A stretch of 34,465 nucleotides of DNA from Pseudomonadota bacterium. GTDB lineage: Bacteria; Pseudomonadota; Gammaproteobacteria; Steroidobacterales; JBCBZW01. Below are positions 7,804-16,354 of the stretch, piece after piece. Location of the stretch: assembly GCA_039193195.1 (NCBI GenBank), contig JBCCWS010000005.1, forward strand, positions 120,172-154,636. Reading direction: 5' to 3'. Each line of letters opens with the position of its first letter. The stretch's first letter is position 1. Made by a program: the position numbers and the translations under genes. Below the pieces are notes generated by a model. The model was not told the origin of the DNA and ran no database searches. It was given only the letters and a program-made list of their open reading frames with translations.

Positions 7804-9390
7804 TCAACTTTGCGGCTGTGCCTTAGGCAAAACGTCTACGGGACGCAGGCGTGTTTTGGGTGATGGTGGCGTTATATCCACCTGCAGCTTGCGCCGCTCG
7901 GCGGATCGTTGGAAGTCCTCCAGAATCTCCCGCACATCATGGTCCATGCCGTGCGTGCGGCTCATGTCGATGCTTACGGCTGAGCCGTCTGGAATGTCCG
8001 TGAGCTGGCGTAGGATCGCGCCGCGGCTCAGGAACGAGACGTGTTCGCCCAGGCGCATGTCGACGTGGTGCACCGACTGCGCATCGTCGCTCTCGCGCAT
8101 TTCCACCCAGTGCGAGTTGGCGTAGGCGCGGTAGAGCACGCCGAGCAGTCCCACGCCGAGGCCGAGGAATACGCCGGTAAGGAGGTCCGTAAGCAAAATG
8201 GCAACGATCGTGACCATGAACGGCACGAACTGGCCTGGGCCCTGATCGTAGATCTGCTTGAACAGGGAGGGCTTAGCGAGCTTGTAGCCAACCACCAGCA
8301 AGATAGCCGCAAGGGCTGCGAGTGGCACCAGGTTCATTAGGGGCGCGGCGAACAGCACAGCGACCAACAGCAGAACCCCGTGCCAGATGGCACTGACCTT
8401 CGACGTCGCGCCGGACTGGATGTTGGCCGAACTGCGCACGATCACCTGAGTGACGGGCAGCCCGCCGACCAAGCCCGATACGGTGTTACCCACCCCTTGT
8501 GCGAAGAGTTCACGATTGGTCGGGGTCACGCGGCGCACGGGATCTAGCTTGTCGGTGGCCTCGACACAGAGCAGGGTCTCCAGGCTCGCCACCACGGCGA
8601 TCGTAAATGCCGTTAGGTAGATGGACGAGTTACCGAGCTGCGACCAATCGGGGCCGACGAGCGATCCGAACACATCACCGACACCGTCGAACTCGGGGAG
8701 CTTGACGAGCTGGTCCTTGGTGAGGGCCCACTCCGGTGCTACGGCGGATGTGACCACCTGATAGAGGATGCCCACGACTACCGCCACGAGCGGCCCCTGG
8801 ATGAGCTGGAAGATCTTGCCGCGCTTGATCAGCACCTGGTCCCAAGTGATCAGAATCGCCAAGGACACGGCGGCCACGAACAACGCGCTAGGGGCGAAGT
8901 TGGTGATGGCGAGCCAGAGCTCGGAGAGGGTGGTTCCGCCATCGATTTGGTTGAACTGGAAGTCACCGGGGTTCGCATTCCAGCCGATCGCGTACGGGAT
9001 TTGCTTGAGAATGATCAGCAGCCCAATGCCACTGAGCATCCCTTTCACCACTGCAGAGGGGAAGAAGTAAGCCAGTACGCCAGCCCGCGCAAGGCCGAAA
9101 CCCATCTGGATGATGCCTGCGAGCACGACCGCGGCGAGGAAGGCCTCGAAGCTACCGAGATCGGCGATGGCCGCGGCCACGATCACCGCCAGGCCAGCGG
9201 CGGGGCCAGACACGCCGAGGGCAGAGCTGCTCAGGCTGCCCACGACGATGCCGCCGACGATGCCGGCGATCAGCCCTGAGAGCAGCGGCGCGCCACTGGC
9301 GAGGGCGATGCCCAGGCACAGAGGTATCGCTACGAAGAACACGACGATGCCGGATGGGATATCCCGACGAAGGTCTGGCTTGTTCGTCAT
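7804..9390 (-). CDS. SulP-family anion (likely bicarbonate) transporter with STAS domain
   Basis: 528 residues. The ATG at 9390 is preceded by GGAGGG about 7 nt away. Hydrophobic helices run from residue 12 to about 420. SulP hallmarks are present: GVSGPAAGLAV near 59-69, and the ETLLCVEATDKLDP segment followed by GGLPVTQVIVRSSANI. A cytoplasmic STAS domain follows (about residues 430-510; VSIDMSRTHGMDHDV). SulP proteins move sulfate, bicarbonate or dicarboxylates across the inner membrane, often with sodium or protons. With the downstream gene resembling a carbonic anhydrase and no sulfate-assimilation gene nearby, bicarbonate is the likeliest substrate (inference). It lies 59 nt downstream of the ArsR-type regulator on the same strand. 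Confidence 0.9.
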   Translation of the reverse strand: MTNKPDLRRDIPSGIVVFFVAIPLCLGIALASGAPLLSGLIAGIVGGIVVGSLSSSALGVSGPAAGLAVIVAAAIADLGSFEAFLAAVVLAGIIQMGFGLARAGVLAYFFPSAVVKGMLSGIGLLIILKQIPYAIGWNANPGDFQFNQIDGGTTLSELWLAITNFAPSALFVAAVSLAILITWDQVLIKRGKIFQLIQGPLVAVVVGILYQVVTSAVAPEWALTKDQLVKLPEFDGVGDVFGSLVGPDWSQLGNSSIYLTAFTIAVVASLETLLCVEATDKLDPVRRVTPTNRELFAQGVGNTVSGLVGGLPVTQVIVRSSANIQSGATSKVSAIWHGVLLLVAVLFAAPLMNLVPLAALAAILLVVGYKLAKPSLFKQIYDQGPGQFVPFMVTIVAILLTDLLTGVFLGLGVGLLGVLYRAYANSHWVEMRESDDAQSVHHVDMRLGEHVSFLSRGAILRQLTDIPDGSAVSIDMSRTHGMDHDVREILEDFQRSAERRKLQVDITPPSPKTRLRPVDVLPKAQPQS

Positions 9391-9449
9391 GGGGTAGCCC
9401 TCCGGCCTGGTGGCATCCTCATCCTCTCGTTCACGGTTCTCTCCTGTCG

Positions 9450-9830
9450 TTACTTATCGTTGGGTTTAGAAGCGGGATTCTCGGTCGACCACAGCTCTCG
9501 CGCCTTGCGCAGAGCGCGCCGGCCCTGCGAGTCGGATGCCATGCGGGATTCGATAAATCGCAAACCGTCGACCACCCAGGCGGCCAGGTCTGGCTGTGTC
9601 AATGCGTAGTAGACGTGTCGTCCATCCCGCGAGTCGGTCACGAGGCGGTGGGCCCGCAGCAAGCTGAGGTGCTGGGACACGCGCGTCGCCGGAAGCCCTA
9701 AGCTCATGTGTAGCGTGTTGACGTCCATCTGCCCGGCGCGCAGCTCCTCGATGATGCGTAGACGATCGGGGTGCGATAGGACCTTGAAGATGTCAGCCAG
9801 TTCCTTGGCGACCACGATGCGACTCGGCAC
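9450..9830 (-). CDS. ArsR/SmtB-type winged-helix regulator without cysteines
   Basis: 126 residues, GTG start at 9830 with GGAAGGG about 10 nt upstream. The ArsR fold is clear: a VLSHPDRLRIIEEL helix (residues 17-30), recognition helix ATRVSQHLSLLRAHRLV (48-64) and the wing DGRHVYYAL (69-77). The family's classical metal site (ELCVCDL in helix 3) is replaced by DVNTLHM and the protein has no cysteine, so it should not sense thiophilic metals or persulfide through thiols. It is first in a probable operon with the SulP transporter and the iota-CA-like gene. A tandem ATATATTC repeat just upstream is the natural operator candidate. The signal sensed is unknown. Confidence 0.87.
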   Translation of the reverse strand: MPSRIVVAKELADIFKVLSHPDRLRIIEELRAGQMDVNTLHMSLGLPATRVSQHLSLLRAHRLVTDSRDGRHVYYALTQPDLAAWVVDGLRFIESRMASDSQGRRALRKARELWSTENPASKPNDK

Positions 9831-9871
9831 GGGCGCTGTTCCCTTCCGCTTAAACGTGCGACCTCATGGTC

Positions 9872-9887
9872 ATATATTCATATATTC
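9872..9887. promoter_or_regulatory. Tandem ATATATTC repeat, candidate ArsR operator/promoter
   Basis: Two adjacent copies of ATATATTC form an AT-rich island in a GC-rich region, 42-57 bp upstream of the ArsR-type gene's GTG and within its divergent promoter region with the YCII gene. It could be both operator and -10 region. Assignment rests on position and composition. Confidence 0.45.
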
Positions 9888-10086
9888 AGAGATGCGAAGA
9901 TATTGGATACGGGGGTCGCGCACAAGCGTTCCTGCGTTCTCGCGTCCGAGCGAGCGCTTGGGCGGTGTGGCGATCTAGCAGGCGCGCGGGATGAGCGCGA
10001 ATTGCCCGGGTTGTCGAAATCGTGTGAGCTGGCGGCTCATCCAGGTGAGCGCGGGGTTGGCCCGCGCCCCACCAAGGAGAGAATCG

Positions 10087-10449
10087 ATGCAGTACATGCT
10101 GATGTTCACAGAAGACAAGGACGCCTTCGCTAAGCGCGAAGATCCCGCCCGTGCCGACGCCTACTGGGGCGCATGGCAGGACTACGTGCAGACCCTGCGC
10201 GAGTCTGGCGTGGTGGTGAACGGCGATGGCTTGATGCCGCCGCACACGGCCACCACTGTGCGTGTTCGCGATGGTAAGCGAGTGGTTCAGGACGGCCCCT
10301 TTGCCGATAGCAAGGAGCAGTTGGGCGGTTACTTCGTCATCGAGGTGACCGATCTCGACGCTGCCCTCACCTGGGCGGCGTGTTCGCCCGCAGCGACCTA
10401 CGGTTCGGTGGAAGTGCGCCCTGTGCTGCCGCCGCCGGCGGACGCTTGA
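10087..10449 (+). CDS. YCII/DGPF-family protein
   Basis: 120 residues, ATG at 10087 with AAGGAGA 6 nt upstream. It begins with the typical MQYMLMF strand and contains the DGPF motif (QDGPFADSKEQLGG, residues 68-81) of the YCII-related family, a small ferredoxin-like dimeric fold. In many genomes a DGPF protein sits immediately before an ECF42-type sigma factor, as here (next start 33 nt downstream), so the two are probably cotranscribed and functionally linked. The biochemical role of DGPF proteins is not established. It is divergent from the ArsR-type gene. Confidence 0.9.
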   Translation: MQYMLMFTEDKDAFAKREDPARADAYWGAWQDYVQTLRESGVVVNGDGLMPPHTATTVRVRDGKRVVQDGPFADSKEQLGGYFVIEVTDLDAALTWAACSPAATYGSVEVRPVLPPPADA

Positions 10450-10482
10450 GACGGCGCTATCGCGCCGCCTCCCTCGAGCTGG

Positions 10483-11739
10483 ATGTCGAAGATCGATAGC
10501 GAGCGCGCCGCCGAAGCGGTGGCGCGCCTTTCTTACGGCCGCCTCGTTGCGCTGCTCAGCCGGCGGTCGCGAGACATCATGGCGGCCGAGGATGCCTTGT
10601 CCGAGGCCTTCGCCGCTGCCCTTCGCACCTGGCCTGCGCGAGGCGTGCCGAACAGCCCCGAGGCGTGGTTGCTGACCGCCGCTCGGCGCAACCTGGGCCA
10701 CCGCGAGCGCGCCGCCAAGGTGCGTGAGCACCACCGCTACACCGTCGCTCAGCTGCAAGAGACCCTAGCGGGGCATGATGCGCATGCTGAGGACTTCCCT
10801 GACGATCGCCTAATGCTTCTGTTCGTATGTGCCCACCCGGCTATCGACCCCGCCGCGCGCACGCCCCTAATGCTGCAAACCGTGCTCGGTCTCGACGCTG
10901 CACGCATCGCCAGCGCGTTTCTCGTCTCGCCAGCGACGATGGGCCAACGTTTGGTGCGAGCCAAAGCGCGTATCCGCGATGCCGGTATCGCTTACACCGT
11001 GCCCGAGGGTGATGCCTTGCGCGAGCGCCTGGAGGACGTGCTTGGCGCCATCTACGCCGCCTACGGTGCGGGTTGGGAGGCTCTCGCCGATGGCGAGATG
11101 GATATGGGGCGAGTGCAGGGCCTTGCTGAAGAGGCTATATGGCTTGGGCAAGTGCTAGTGCGCCTGCTGCCGGAGCCCGAGGTGCTGGGGTTGCTGGCCT
11201 TGATGTGCTATTGCGAGTCGCGTCGTGCCGCGAGGCGCGATGATGCAGGACGCTTCGTGCCCCTGAGTCAGCAGGATACGACGCGTTGGTCAGGTCCACT
11301 CATCAGCGATGCCGAAGCGCTACTGACTCGGGCTGCGCGTGCCGGTCGCCCCGGTCGCTATCAGTGTGAAGCGGCGATTCAATCCGTTCACTGCGAGATG
11401 GCTATGAGCGGTACGCCGCGTTGGCACGCCTTAGCGCAGCTGTACGATGCGCTGCTCACGTACACAGATGCCGTGGGTGTGCGGGTTGGTCGTGCCGCCG
11501 TACTGTTGGAGGCGCACGGCGCGCCCGCCGCGGTGCAAGCACTTGAGGCCCTATCGGCAAAGTCAGTTGATACTTACCAACCTTACTGGGTCACCTACGC
11601 GCACGCCCTGCGCGCCGGTGAACGAAGCGACGATGCAGATCGAGCGCTGCGCCGAGCCGTTGGACTCACGCAGGATCCCGCCGTACGCGAGTGGCTGTTG
11701 GCGTTGGCGCATGGCAACGGGAATCACGCGCGCGCCTAG
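10483..11739 (+). CDS. ECF42-type RNA polymerase sigma factor (DUF6596, TPR-like C-terminus)
   Basis: 418 residues, much longer than ordinary ECF sigma factors. Sigma region 2 is about residues 10-75 (AEDALSEAFAAALRTWPARG, AWLLTAARR). Region 4 is about 118-165 (RTPLMLQTVLGLDAARIASAFLVS). The long C-terminal part is the DUF6596 domain (about 180-280, EAIWLGQVL, MCYCESRR) followed by helical TPR-like repeats to the end. This layout with an adjacent DGPF gene defines group ECF42, in which the C-terminal extension, not an anti-sigma factor, is thought to modulate activity. No anti-sigma gene is present. The ATG at 10483 has only a weak purine stretch upstream. Confidence 0.9.
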   Translation: MSKIDSERAAEAVARLSYGRLVALLSRRSRDIMAAEDALSEAFAAALRTWPARGVPNSPEAWLLTAARRNLGHRERAAKVREHHRYTVAQLQETLAGHDAHAEDFPDDRLMLLFVCAHPAIDPAARTPLMLQTVLGLDAARIASAFLVSPATMGQRLVRAKARIRDAGIAYTVPEGDALRERLEDVLGAIYAAYGAGWEALADGEMDMGRVQGLAEEAIWLGQVLVRLLPEPEVLGLLALMCYCESRRAARRDDAGRFVPLSQQDTTRWSGPLISDAEALLTRAARAGRPGRYQCEAAIQSVHCEMAMSGTPRWHALAQLYDALLTYTDAVGVRVGRAAVLLEAHGAPAAVQALEALSAKSVDTYQPYWVTYAHALRAGERSDDADRALRRAVGLTQDPAVREWLLALAHGNGNHARA

Positions 11740-11809
11740 ATCATGCCGTCAACAGATCGGCGAGCACCGCGTTGTTACTGACAACACACCCTTGTTTAGC
11801 GGAGATCAG

Positions 11810-12556
11810 ATGACCGTTCGTATCCCGTGGATCGCGCTGGCGATCAGCTCCCTGGTGCTGCTTTTGGCCCCTAACGTGCGGGCTCAGCAGACGACCATGT
11901 TCTTTACCTCAAACAACGACTACACGCTCACCAACACCTTCAGCGATGTGGGTTTGTTCAACATTGAGATAGTCATCGATGCACCGCTCGAAGCCGGCAC
12001 TGCGTACGTCGATCCTCCAATCACGAGCGTCACCTACCAGGTGCAAGGCGAGTTGGAGGCCGGCACGCCATCGGGCTTCACCGCCTTCGACTTACAGCGC
12101 GAAATCACCGGTGAGGACTTCTACGCCCAGGGCAGTTCCCTGAGCTTCGAGATCGACCCGGCCGCCGTGATCGATGATGGTGTCCAAGTCAGCGAGCTGG
12201 TGGGAGATGAGGTCGTGTTCACCTTCAACGGGCGGGAGATGGACACGGGGCGCTTCCACCCGGCGCTGTTCGAGCTGCGCGCCGACGGCACCGGGCGCAT
12301 CCAAAACTCCAACAACGCCCCTGCCGGTGAGGCGATCGATTTCGGCGCTGAGTACATCACTGACCTGATGTTTGATGCAGGCAATACGACGCTGCTCAGC
12401 ACCGTCTCTGCACCGATCCCCCCGGACGAAGAGGACGGAGGGGACGAGGAGGCTGGCGATGATGGCGGCGGTGGCGGCGGGGCGTTTGGCGGCTTCGGCC
12501 TCGCGTTGCTGGCCGCGGCGGTGGGCGCCACTCGCCGTCGTCAGCGGGCATCGTAG
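11810..12556 (+). CDS. Exported protein with GlyGly-CTERM-like tail
   Basis: 248 residues from the ATG at 11810, with GGAG 5 nt upstream; the longer open frame overlaps the previous gene. Signal peptide residues 1-25 (cleavage after VRA). The body is a beta-rich domain with no motif I recognise. The tail has an acidic stretch (PPDEEDGGDEEAGDDG), a run of six glycines, a hydrophobic helix and RRRQRAS. This resembles the GlyGly-CTERM signal recognised by rhombosortase and differs from the PEP-CTERM tails elsewhere in the window. The protein would be exported, cleaved and released or anchored at the surface. No rhombosortase gene is visible. Role unknown. Confidence 0.75.
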   Translation: MTVRIPWIALAISSLVLLLAPNVRAQQTTMFFTSNNDYTLTNTFSDVGLFNIEIVIDAPLEAGTAYVDPPITSVTYQVQGELEAGTPSGFTAFDLQREITGEDFYAQGSSLSFEIDPAAVIDDGVQVSELVGDEVVFTFNGREMDTGRFHPALFELRADGTGRIQNSNNAPAGEAIDFGAEYITDLMFDAGNTTLLSTVSAPIPPDEEDGGDEEAGDDGGGGGGAFGGFGLALLAAAVGATRRRQRAS

Positions 12557-12654
12557 TACCGCTTACGTTACTCCCCGTAGGCCGAGGGCCATTGCGCAGC
12601 TGACTGTGAGTAGCATCGACGGCTTCGTCGTTGCCGCTACGGAGCGCCCCTGCC

Positions 12655-13602
12655 ATGCTCGCCGTTCGCGTGTTCATCCTGCTGTGCCTGTGCGTGCCCG
12701 CGGCGAGTCACGGCGCCCTCTCATGCCCCACGCAGCTGTTCGTCAGCGGCTTCGACGGTCGACCGGAGTGGGGCGATAAGGATGCCGTGCGCGACGCCGT
12801 AACACGTGGCGAACCCCTGCGTATCGGTTGGGCTATCGATTTCGATGCCGACGGCGTAGGGGAGCTAGTGCATTGGGCGGACGCCAGCTTCATCACCGCA
12901 TGGGAGGGTGAGGTATTTGCCCAGGTGCAGGCGATACACCGTCAGCGCCCGGTGCGCGAGGAAGCCCGGGTGGAGATGCCGTCGCCATGGAGCGAATGGC
13001 GCGGAATTCTCGGCACCGATGGCACTCTCGCCGGTGCCCTGAGCACGCCCCGGGAAGGCGGTAGACGCGGCTCGCGGGCCGTTCGCATCGTCTGGTGTAG
13101 CGCTGCCGCGCCAAGGTGGCGAGTGCTCTACCGTCACGATGCGCAAGGCCAACCGCTAGGCGGGGCTCTAGAGAACGTGCACGCTGCGATTCGAGCCGGG
13201 CAGGCGATGCGCATCGGTTGGGGCTCGAGCGTGAACCGCGAGGGTGAGTCGCCGCGTTCGGTCGAGCATACGATCTCCCCCGATTTTCTCACCATCATCA
13301 GCGGTGGGCATGTGTCGGCTCAGCTTCCAGAGCACGTGGCGCAGCGTAGCTACTGGAACGTGGACGAGGCTTTCTTTGCTGATTCTGCAGTGCTTTGGAG
13401 GGGGTTGATGACCACGCGCGGTACCTTCGATGCCGTCTGGGTGGACCGAGGGTCGGGGGAGGAGGTGCGTCGTAGCCCGCAGCGTGCAGCGCTCACCTGG
13501 TATGGGTTTGGGGTCGCGGGGATAGATCCACCACCGTCCTTGGCAGTGCCTGGAGGCGTCATGCGAGACGCGGCACGGGCAGAGGAGCGATTGCCCCGTT
13601 GA
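12655..13602 (+). CDS. Exported protein with an internal duplication, unknown function
   Basis: 315 residues from the ATG at 12655, with GGAG 10 nt upstream. Signal peptide about residues 1-22. The mature protein appears to be two copies of one roughly 130-residue unit. Each has a stretch before a conserved R-I-G-W: DAVTRGEPLRIGW in copy one (near residue 47) and AAIRAGQAMRIGW in copy two. Each then has a W-R-G-x-x-x-T-x-G-T turn and ends in a tryptophan-containing strand. No family recognised. It ends 6 nt before the convergent beta-helix gene, leaving no room for a separate terminator. Confidence 0.75.
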   Translation: MLAVRVFILLCLCVPAASHGALSCPTQLFVSGFDGRPEWGDKDAVRDAVTRGEPLRIGWAIDFDADGVGELVHWADASFITAWEGEVFAQVQAIHRQRPVREEARVEMPSPWSEWRGILGTDGTLAGALSTPREGGRRGSRAVRIVWCSAAAPRWRVLYRHDAQGQPLGGALENVHAAIRAGQAMRIGWGSSVNREGESPRSVEHTISPDFLTIISGGHVSAQLPEHVAQRSYWNVDEAFFADSAVLWRGLMTTRGTFDAVWVDRGSGEEVRRSPQRAALTWYGFGVAGIDPPPSLAVPGGVMRDAARAEERLPR

Positions 13603-13608
13603 TGGGGG

Positions 13609-15414
13609 CTACCTCGCGGCGGTCGCGACGAGTGCTCCCCTACAGGTCTCGTACGCGCCGATGTCCGGCCGGTGCACCTGCGCTCGATCGCGCCACCCTA
13701 CAGGATGCACGTACTCGCGTTGCGCCCGCGGGCTTACGACTTCTCCGCCGTCGACGGCGGGGGAAGCGAAAGTCAGAGAGAAGTCGAAGTTTGCCGGATC
13801 ACTTACTCCATGCTCAACGGCCGTGATGTTAGCCTCCCGTTTTACCGAGTGAATGTAATCAGTGCTGACCAAGCCCGTGGGGGCCCCGATAGCAATGTTG
13901 TTTGCGAAGTAGGTGCGTGTGCGGGTGCCTAGTTTGAGGAAGACGCCCCGGAAGGCGCGGTTGTACAACGTGTTGTGTAACACGATCAGATCGTTGTCCT
14001 CATAGCGCAGACCCTCTGCGCCGTAGGATATGGCATGCCTGTTGGGTGTGTTCGCTGCTTGTTCGAACACGTTCCCGATCAGCAGCACGATGCCACCGTT
14101 GGCGGCATCGAAGAGGTAACTTCCGGTGCCCGTTTCGTCGGTAAAGCGATTGTAGGCGATGGTCGCTTTACTGGCGCGCGACTTCAGAAGGTGGCCTGTG
14201 TTCGAGTCGTGTGAGTAGTTGTAGCGGAAGTCCAAGCTGGCGACAGCGGCGATGTACAGATTGTGCGCCTTGCCGTCCTCGTAGCCATTGAAAGCGAATT
14301 CTGAGTATTCGATGCGCACGTGACTGGTGGGCGCGCGTGAGGCCAGCACACCGTTCTCGTTGTGATGGAGGTAGACGTGGCGAAGCGTGAGGTTGCTGCC
14401 GACGTGGCGGATCGCTGCGCCGTTGTGGTACGGGGACTGTGCGCCGGAGATCTCCACGTTTTCCACGATCACATCGTTACCGCGAAACTGCCACGCATCG
14501 CGTTGGGCGACGTTACGACCATTGGCCATGATGTGCGGTCGCCCGCCCACTCCGCGGATGAGCAGGTTGCTCTGGGGCCAAATGGCGACATCGCCTGGGT
14601 AGTCGCCGGCTAGGATTTCAACCGCATCGCCATCGTTAGCGGCGGCGGCGGCTTCCGCCACGGTGGCGTATGCTTCACCTGGGCCGACGCGGTGCACCCG
14701 CCGGTTGGCATCCAAGGGGGTCGGCGCCCACCTCGTTACCTGCGAGCGCACCCCGATACAGTCCGTATGCGCCCTCGCCTGAGCGACCTCGTCCCTTTCG
14801 ATCTCCAGGGAGCTGAGTGCGCTGTCGACTCCCATATCGCCAAGGAATGCCTCGTGCGTGTCGGATAGAGAGGTACGCGCTCGAAAAAGTGAGAAGAAGC
14901 GGTCGAAGACGTCCTCTGGGCTCGCCGCGGGGTTCTCAGCGCTTGCGCGCGCCGCGAAGTAGTTGGCGAGGAATGAGGCCCTTGGTGTCAAGGAAGCGTC
15001 GTTGGCGAGTGCGTGGAGGGAGCGGACGTCGTTGTCGTCGTAGTAGGCGCGTGCTCGCAGCTCCGCCGTGATATCTGGCGCGGCGCCAGCCTCGCTGGCC
15101 TGCTCCAAGGTGGTGATAGCCAGATCGGGGCGGCTGAGTTGAAGCTCAGTCTCGGCAAGGGCGAGCAATATGGCGGGGTCTTTACCGATATCCGCCAACG
15201 CGCGGCGCAGGGCGAACCTTGCCCCCTCGACGTCACCGGCGTCGGCTAGGGCACGGGCTTGCGCGAGGGAGGATTCTTGCGATGACCCGTCATGTGAATC
15301 GCAGCCGGTCAGCAGGGCTGGCGCGGATACAGCGAGCGCGACGTTGGCGATAGCGCCGCAGATTCCCAATCGACGTTGGCTTAGTGCGTGTCGCGTGTTC
15401 TTGCGAAGAAGCAA
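13609..15414 (-). CDS. Lipoprotein with TPR-like region and right-handed beta-helix
   Basis: 601 residues. The lipobox LLTGC puts the lipidated cysteine at residue 38. It is followed by Asp, which in E. coli is the Lol-avoidance residue that keeps lipoproteins in the inner membrane. Residues 48-130 are alpha-helical TPR-like repeats (AQARALADAGDVEGARFALRR). Residues 230-560 are a pectate-lyase-like parallel beta-helix, with many short N/I/V coils such as VIVENVEISG and LTLRHVYLHHNENGV. Such helices bind or cleave polysaccharides; I cannot identify catalytic residues. The start is TTG at 15414, preceded by AGGTGA 6 nt upstream; no in-frame ATG fits as well. Confidence 0.82.
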   Translation of the reverse strand: MLLRKNTRHALSQRRLGICGAIANVALAVSAPALLTGCDSHDGSSQESSLAQARALADAGDVEGARFALRRALADIGKDPAILLALAETELQLSRPDLAITTLEQASEAGAAPDITAELRARAYYDDNDVRSLHALANDASLTPRASFLANYFAARASAENPAASPEDVFDRFFSLFRARTSLSDTHEAFLGDMGVDSALSSLEIERDEVAQARAHTDCIGVRSQVTRWAPTPLDANRRVHRVGPGEAYATVAEAAAAANDGDAVEILAGDYPGDVAIWPQSNLLIRGVGGRPHIMANGRNVAQRDAWQFRGNDVIVENVEISGAQSPYHNGAAIRHVGSNLTLRHVYLHHNENGVLASRAPTSHVRIEYSEFAFNGYEDGKAHNLYIAAVASLDFRYNYSHDSNTGHLLKSRASKATIAYNRFTDETGTGSYLFDAANGGIVLLIGNVFEQAANTPNRHAISYGAEGLRYEDNDLIVLHNTLYNRAFRGVFLKLGTRTRTYFANNIAIGAPTGLVSTDYIHSVKREANITAVEHGVSDPANFDFSLTFASPAVDGGEVVSPRAQREYVHPVGWRDRAQVHRPDIGAYETCRGALVATAAR

Positions 15415-15592
15415 TGACGGTCACCTGGAATTCCCAGGGCAGAGCATCAACCAAACGGATGCGAATGCAAAGTGTACGCTCCGATGAGGCGGTGGTCAGC
15501 GCGATCCGGTCGACGATGGTCTGCTCAGCGCCGGTGACGACGGGCCGGGCTGTCCGCGCGTCCGTCTGCAGCTGCTGTCGGCTACAAAAGAA

Positions 15593-15623
15593 AAAAGGCC
15601 CGCGCTGATTGCGCGGGCCTTTT
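15593..15623 (-). terminator. Strong rho-independent terminator
   Basis: A perfect 13-bp stem (AAAAGGCCCGCGC / GCGCGGGCCTTTT) with a 5-nt loop. On the minus strand the tail continues TTTTTTCTTTT, so it terminates the PEP-CTERM gene that ends at 15671. The symmetrical A/T ends could let it work in both directions. Confidence 0.93.
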
Positions 15624-15670
15624 CCGAGAGGGCACAAGCGGGGCGATCCGCTCGCGGGTGTACTCGTCGC

Positions 15671-16303
15671 CTAGGACGCCTCGACCGCCACCTGGCGACG
15701 GCGACGGCTCATTGCGCTGAGTCCGAGCAGGCCAATCGAGGCGAGTGCTAGGGTGCCTGGCTCAGCCACTCTTGCCACGGTCAGTTCGGACACGCGGAAG
15801 CCGTTGCCCGAAGCGATAGCGCGGAATTCGTAGGACGAACCGACGAGCCCTAGGCCGGAGAAATCCAGCGTTTCTTGGGTGTTGGCGGGGCCGCCACCAA
15901 TGTCGAAGCTGCCGACCAGTCCACCATCTACGAAGAGCTCAAAGGTGCTCTGTCCGCCGCCGCCGCGCTCGAAGATGACCGACTCGAGCAGGCTCACCTG
16001 GGTGGGCGAGAACTCGAAGATCAGCGCCTCATCCAAACTGCCATCAGCGAATGCTGCTACGCGGTTGCCGCCCGCGCCACCACTTACGCCCAGGCCGAAG
16101 GTGCCATTTTGGTGGATCCCTGCGCCAGTCGCCGTCACTGACACCGTCAACCCGCTAACGGTCTGCGTGAGCAAAGTGCCCACGTCGCGGTTGCCGCCGC
16201 CGTCGGCGAAGTTGAACGTGATCGGCATTGCAGAGCTCGCCGATGCGGCGAGGAAAGCAGCAAGCGCGAGCGCGCTGCGCATCAGAGTCGACTTCTTGAT
16301 CAT
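15671..16303 (-). CDS. PEP-CTERM sorting-domain exported protein
   Basis: 210 residues from the ATG at 16303, with GAGGGA about 7 nt upstream. Signal peptide residues 1-25 (LALAAFLAASASSA). The body is Gly-rich with beta-strand character and no cysteines, typical of low-complexity PEP-CTERM proteins. The C-terminus has the complete exosortase signal: VAEPGTLALASIGLLGLSAM then RRRRQ. It should be exported, processed by an exosortase and attached to surface polysaccharide. It has the best sigma-54 promoter match of the window upstream and a strong terminator downstream, so it is a monocistronic unit. Confidence 0.88.
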   Translation of the reverse strand: MIKKSTLMRSALALAAFLAASASSAMPITFNFADGGGNRDVGTLLTQTVSGLTVSVTATGAGIHQNGTFGLGVSGGAGGNRVAAFADGSLDEALIFEFSPTQVSLLESVIFERGGGGQSTFELFVDGGLVGSFDIGGGPANTQETLDFSGLGLVGSSYEFRAIASGNGFRVSELTVARVAEPGTLALASIGLLGLSAMSRRRRQVAVEAS

Positions 16304-16354
16304 CGCTGGGTCCCTCAGAGCGGACGAGTGAATGCACTTTTTCTCCAGGATTGA

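Noticed and set aside
9886-10758. 290-codon minus-strand open frame
   Set aside because: Antisense to the YCII and ECF42 genes, both of which have family motifs; it arises from high GC content.
12396-12677. Arg/Pro-rich minus-strand frame
   Set aside because: Antisense to the glycine-rich tail of the GlyGly-CTERM-like protein; composition explained by the GGC repeats.
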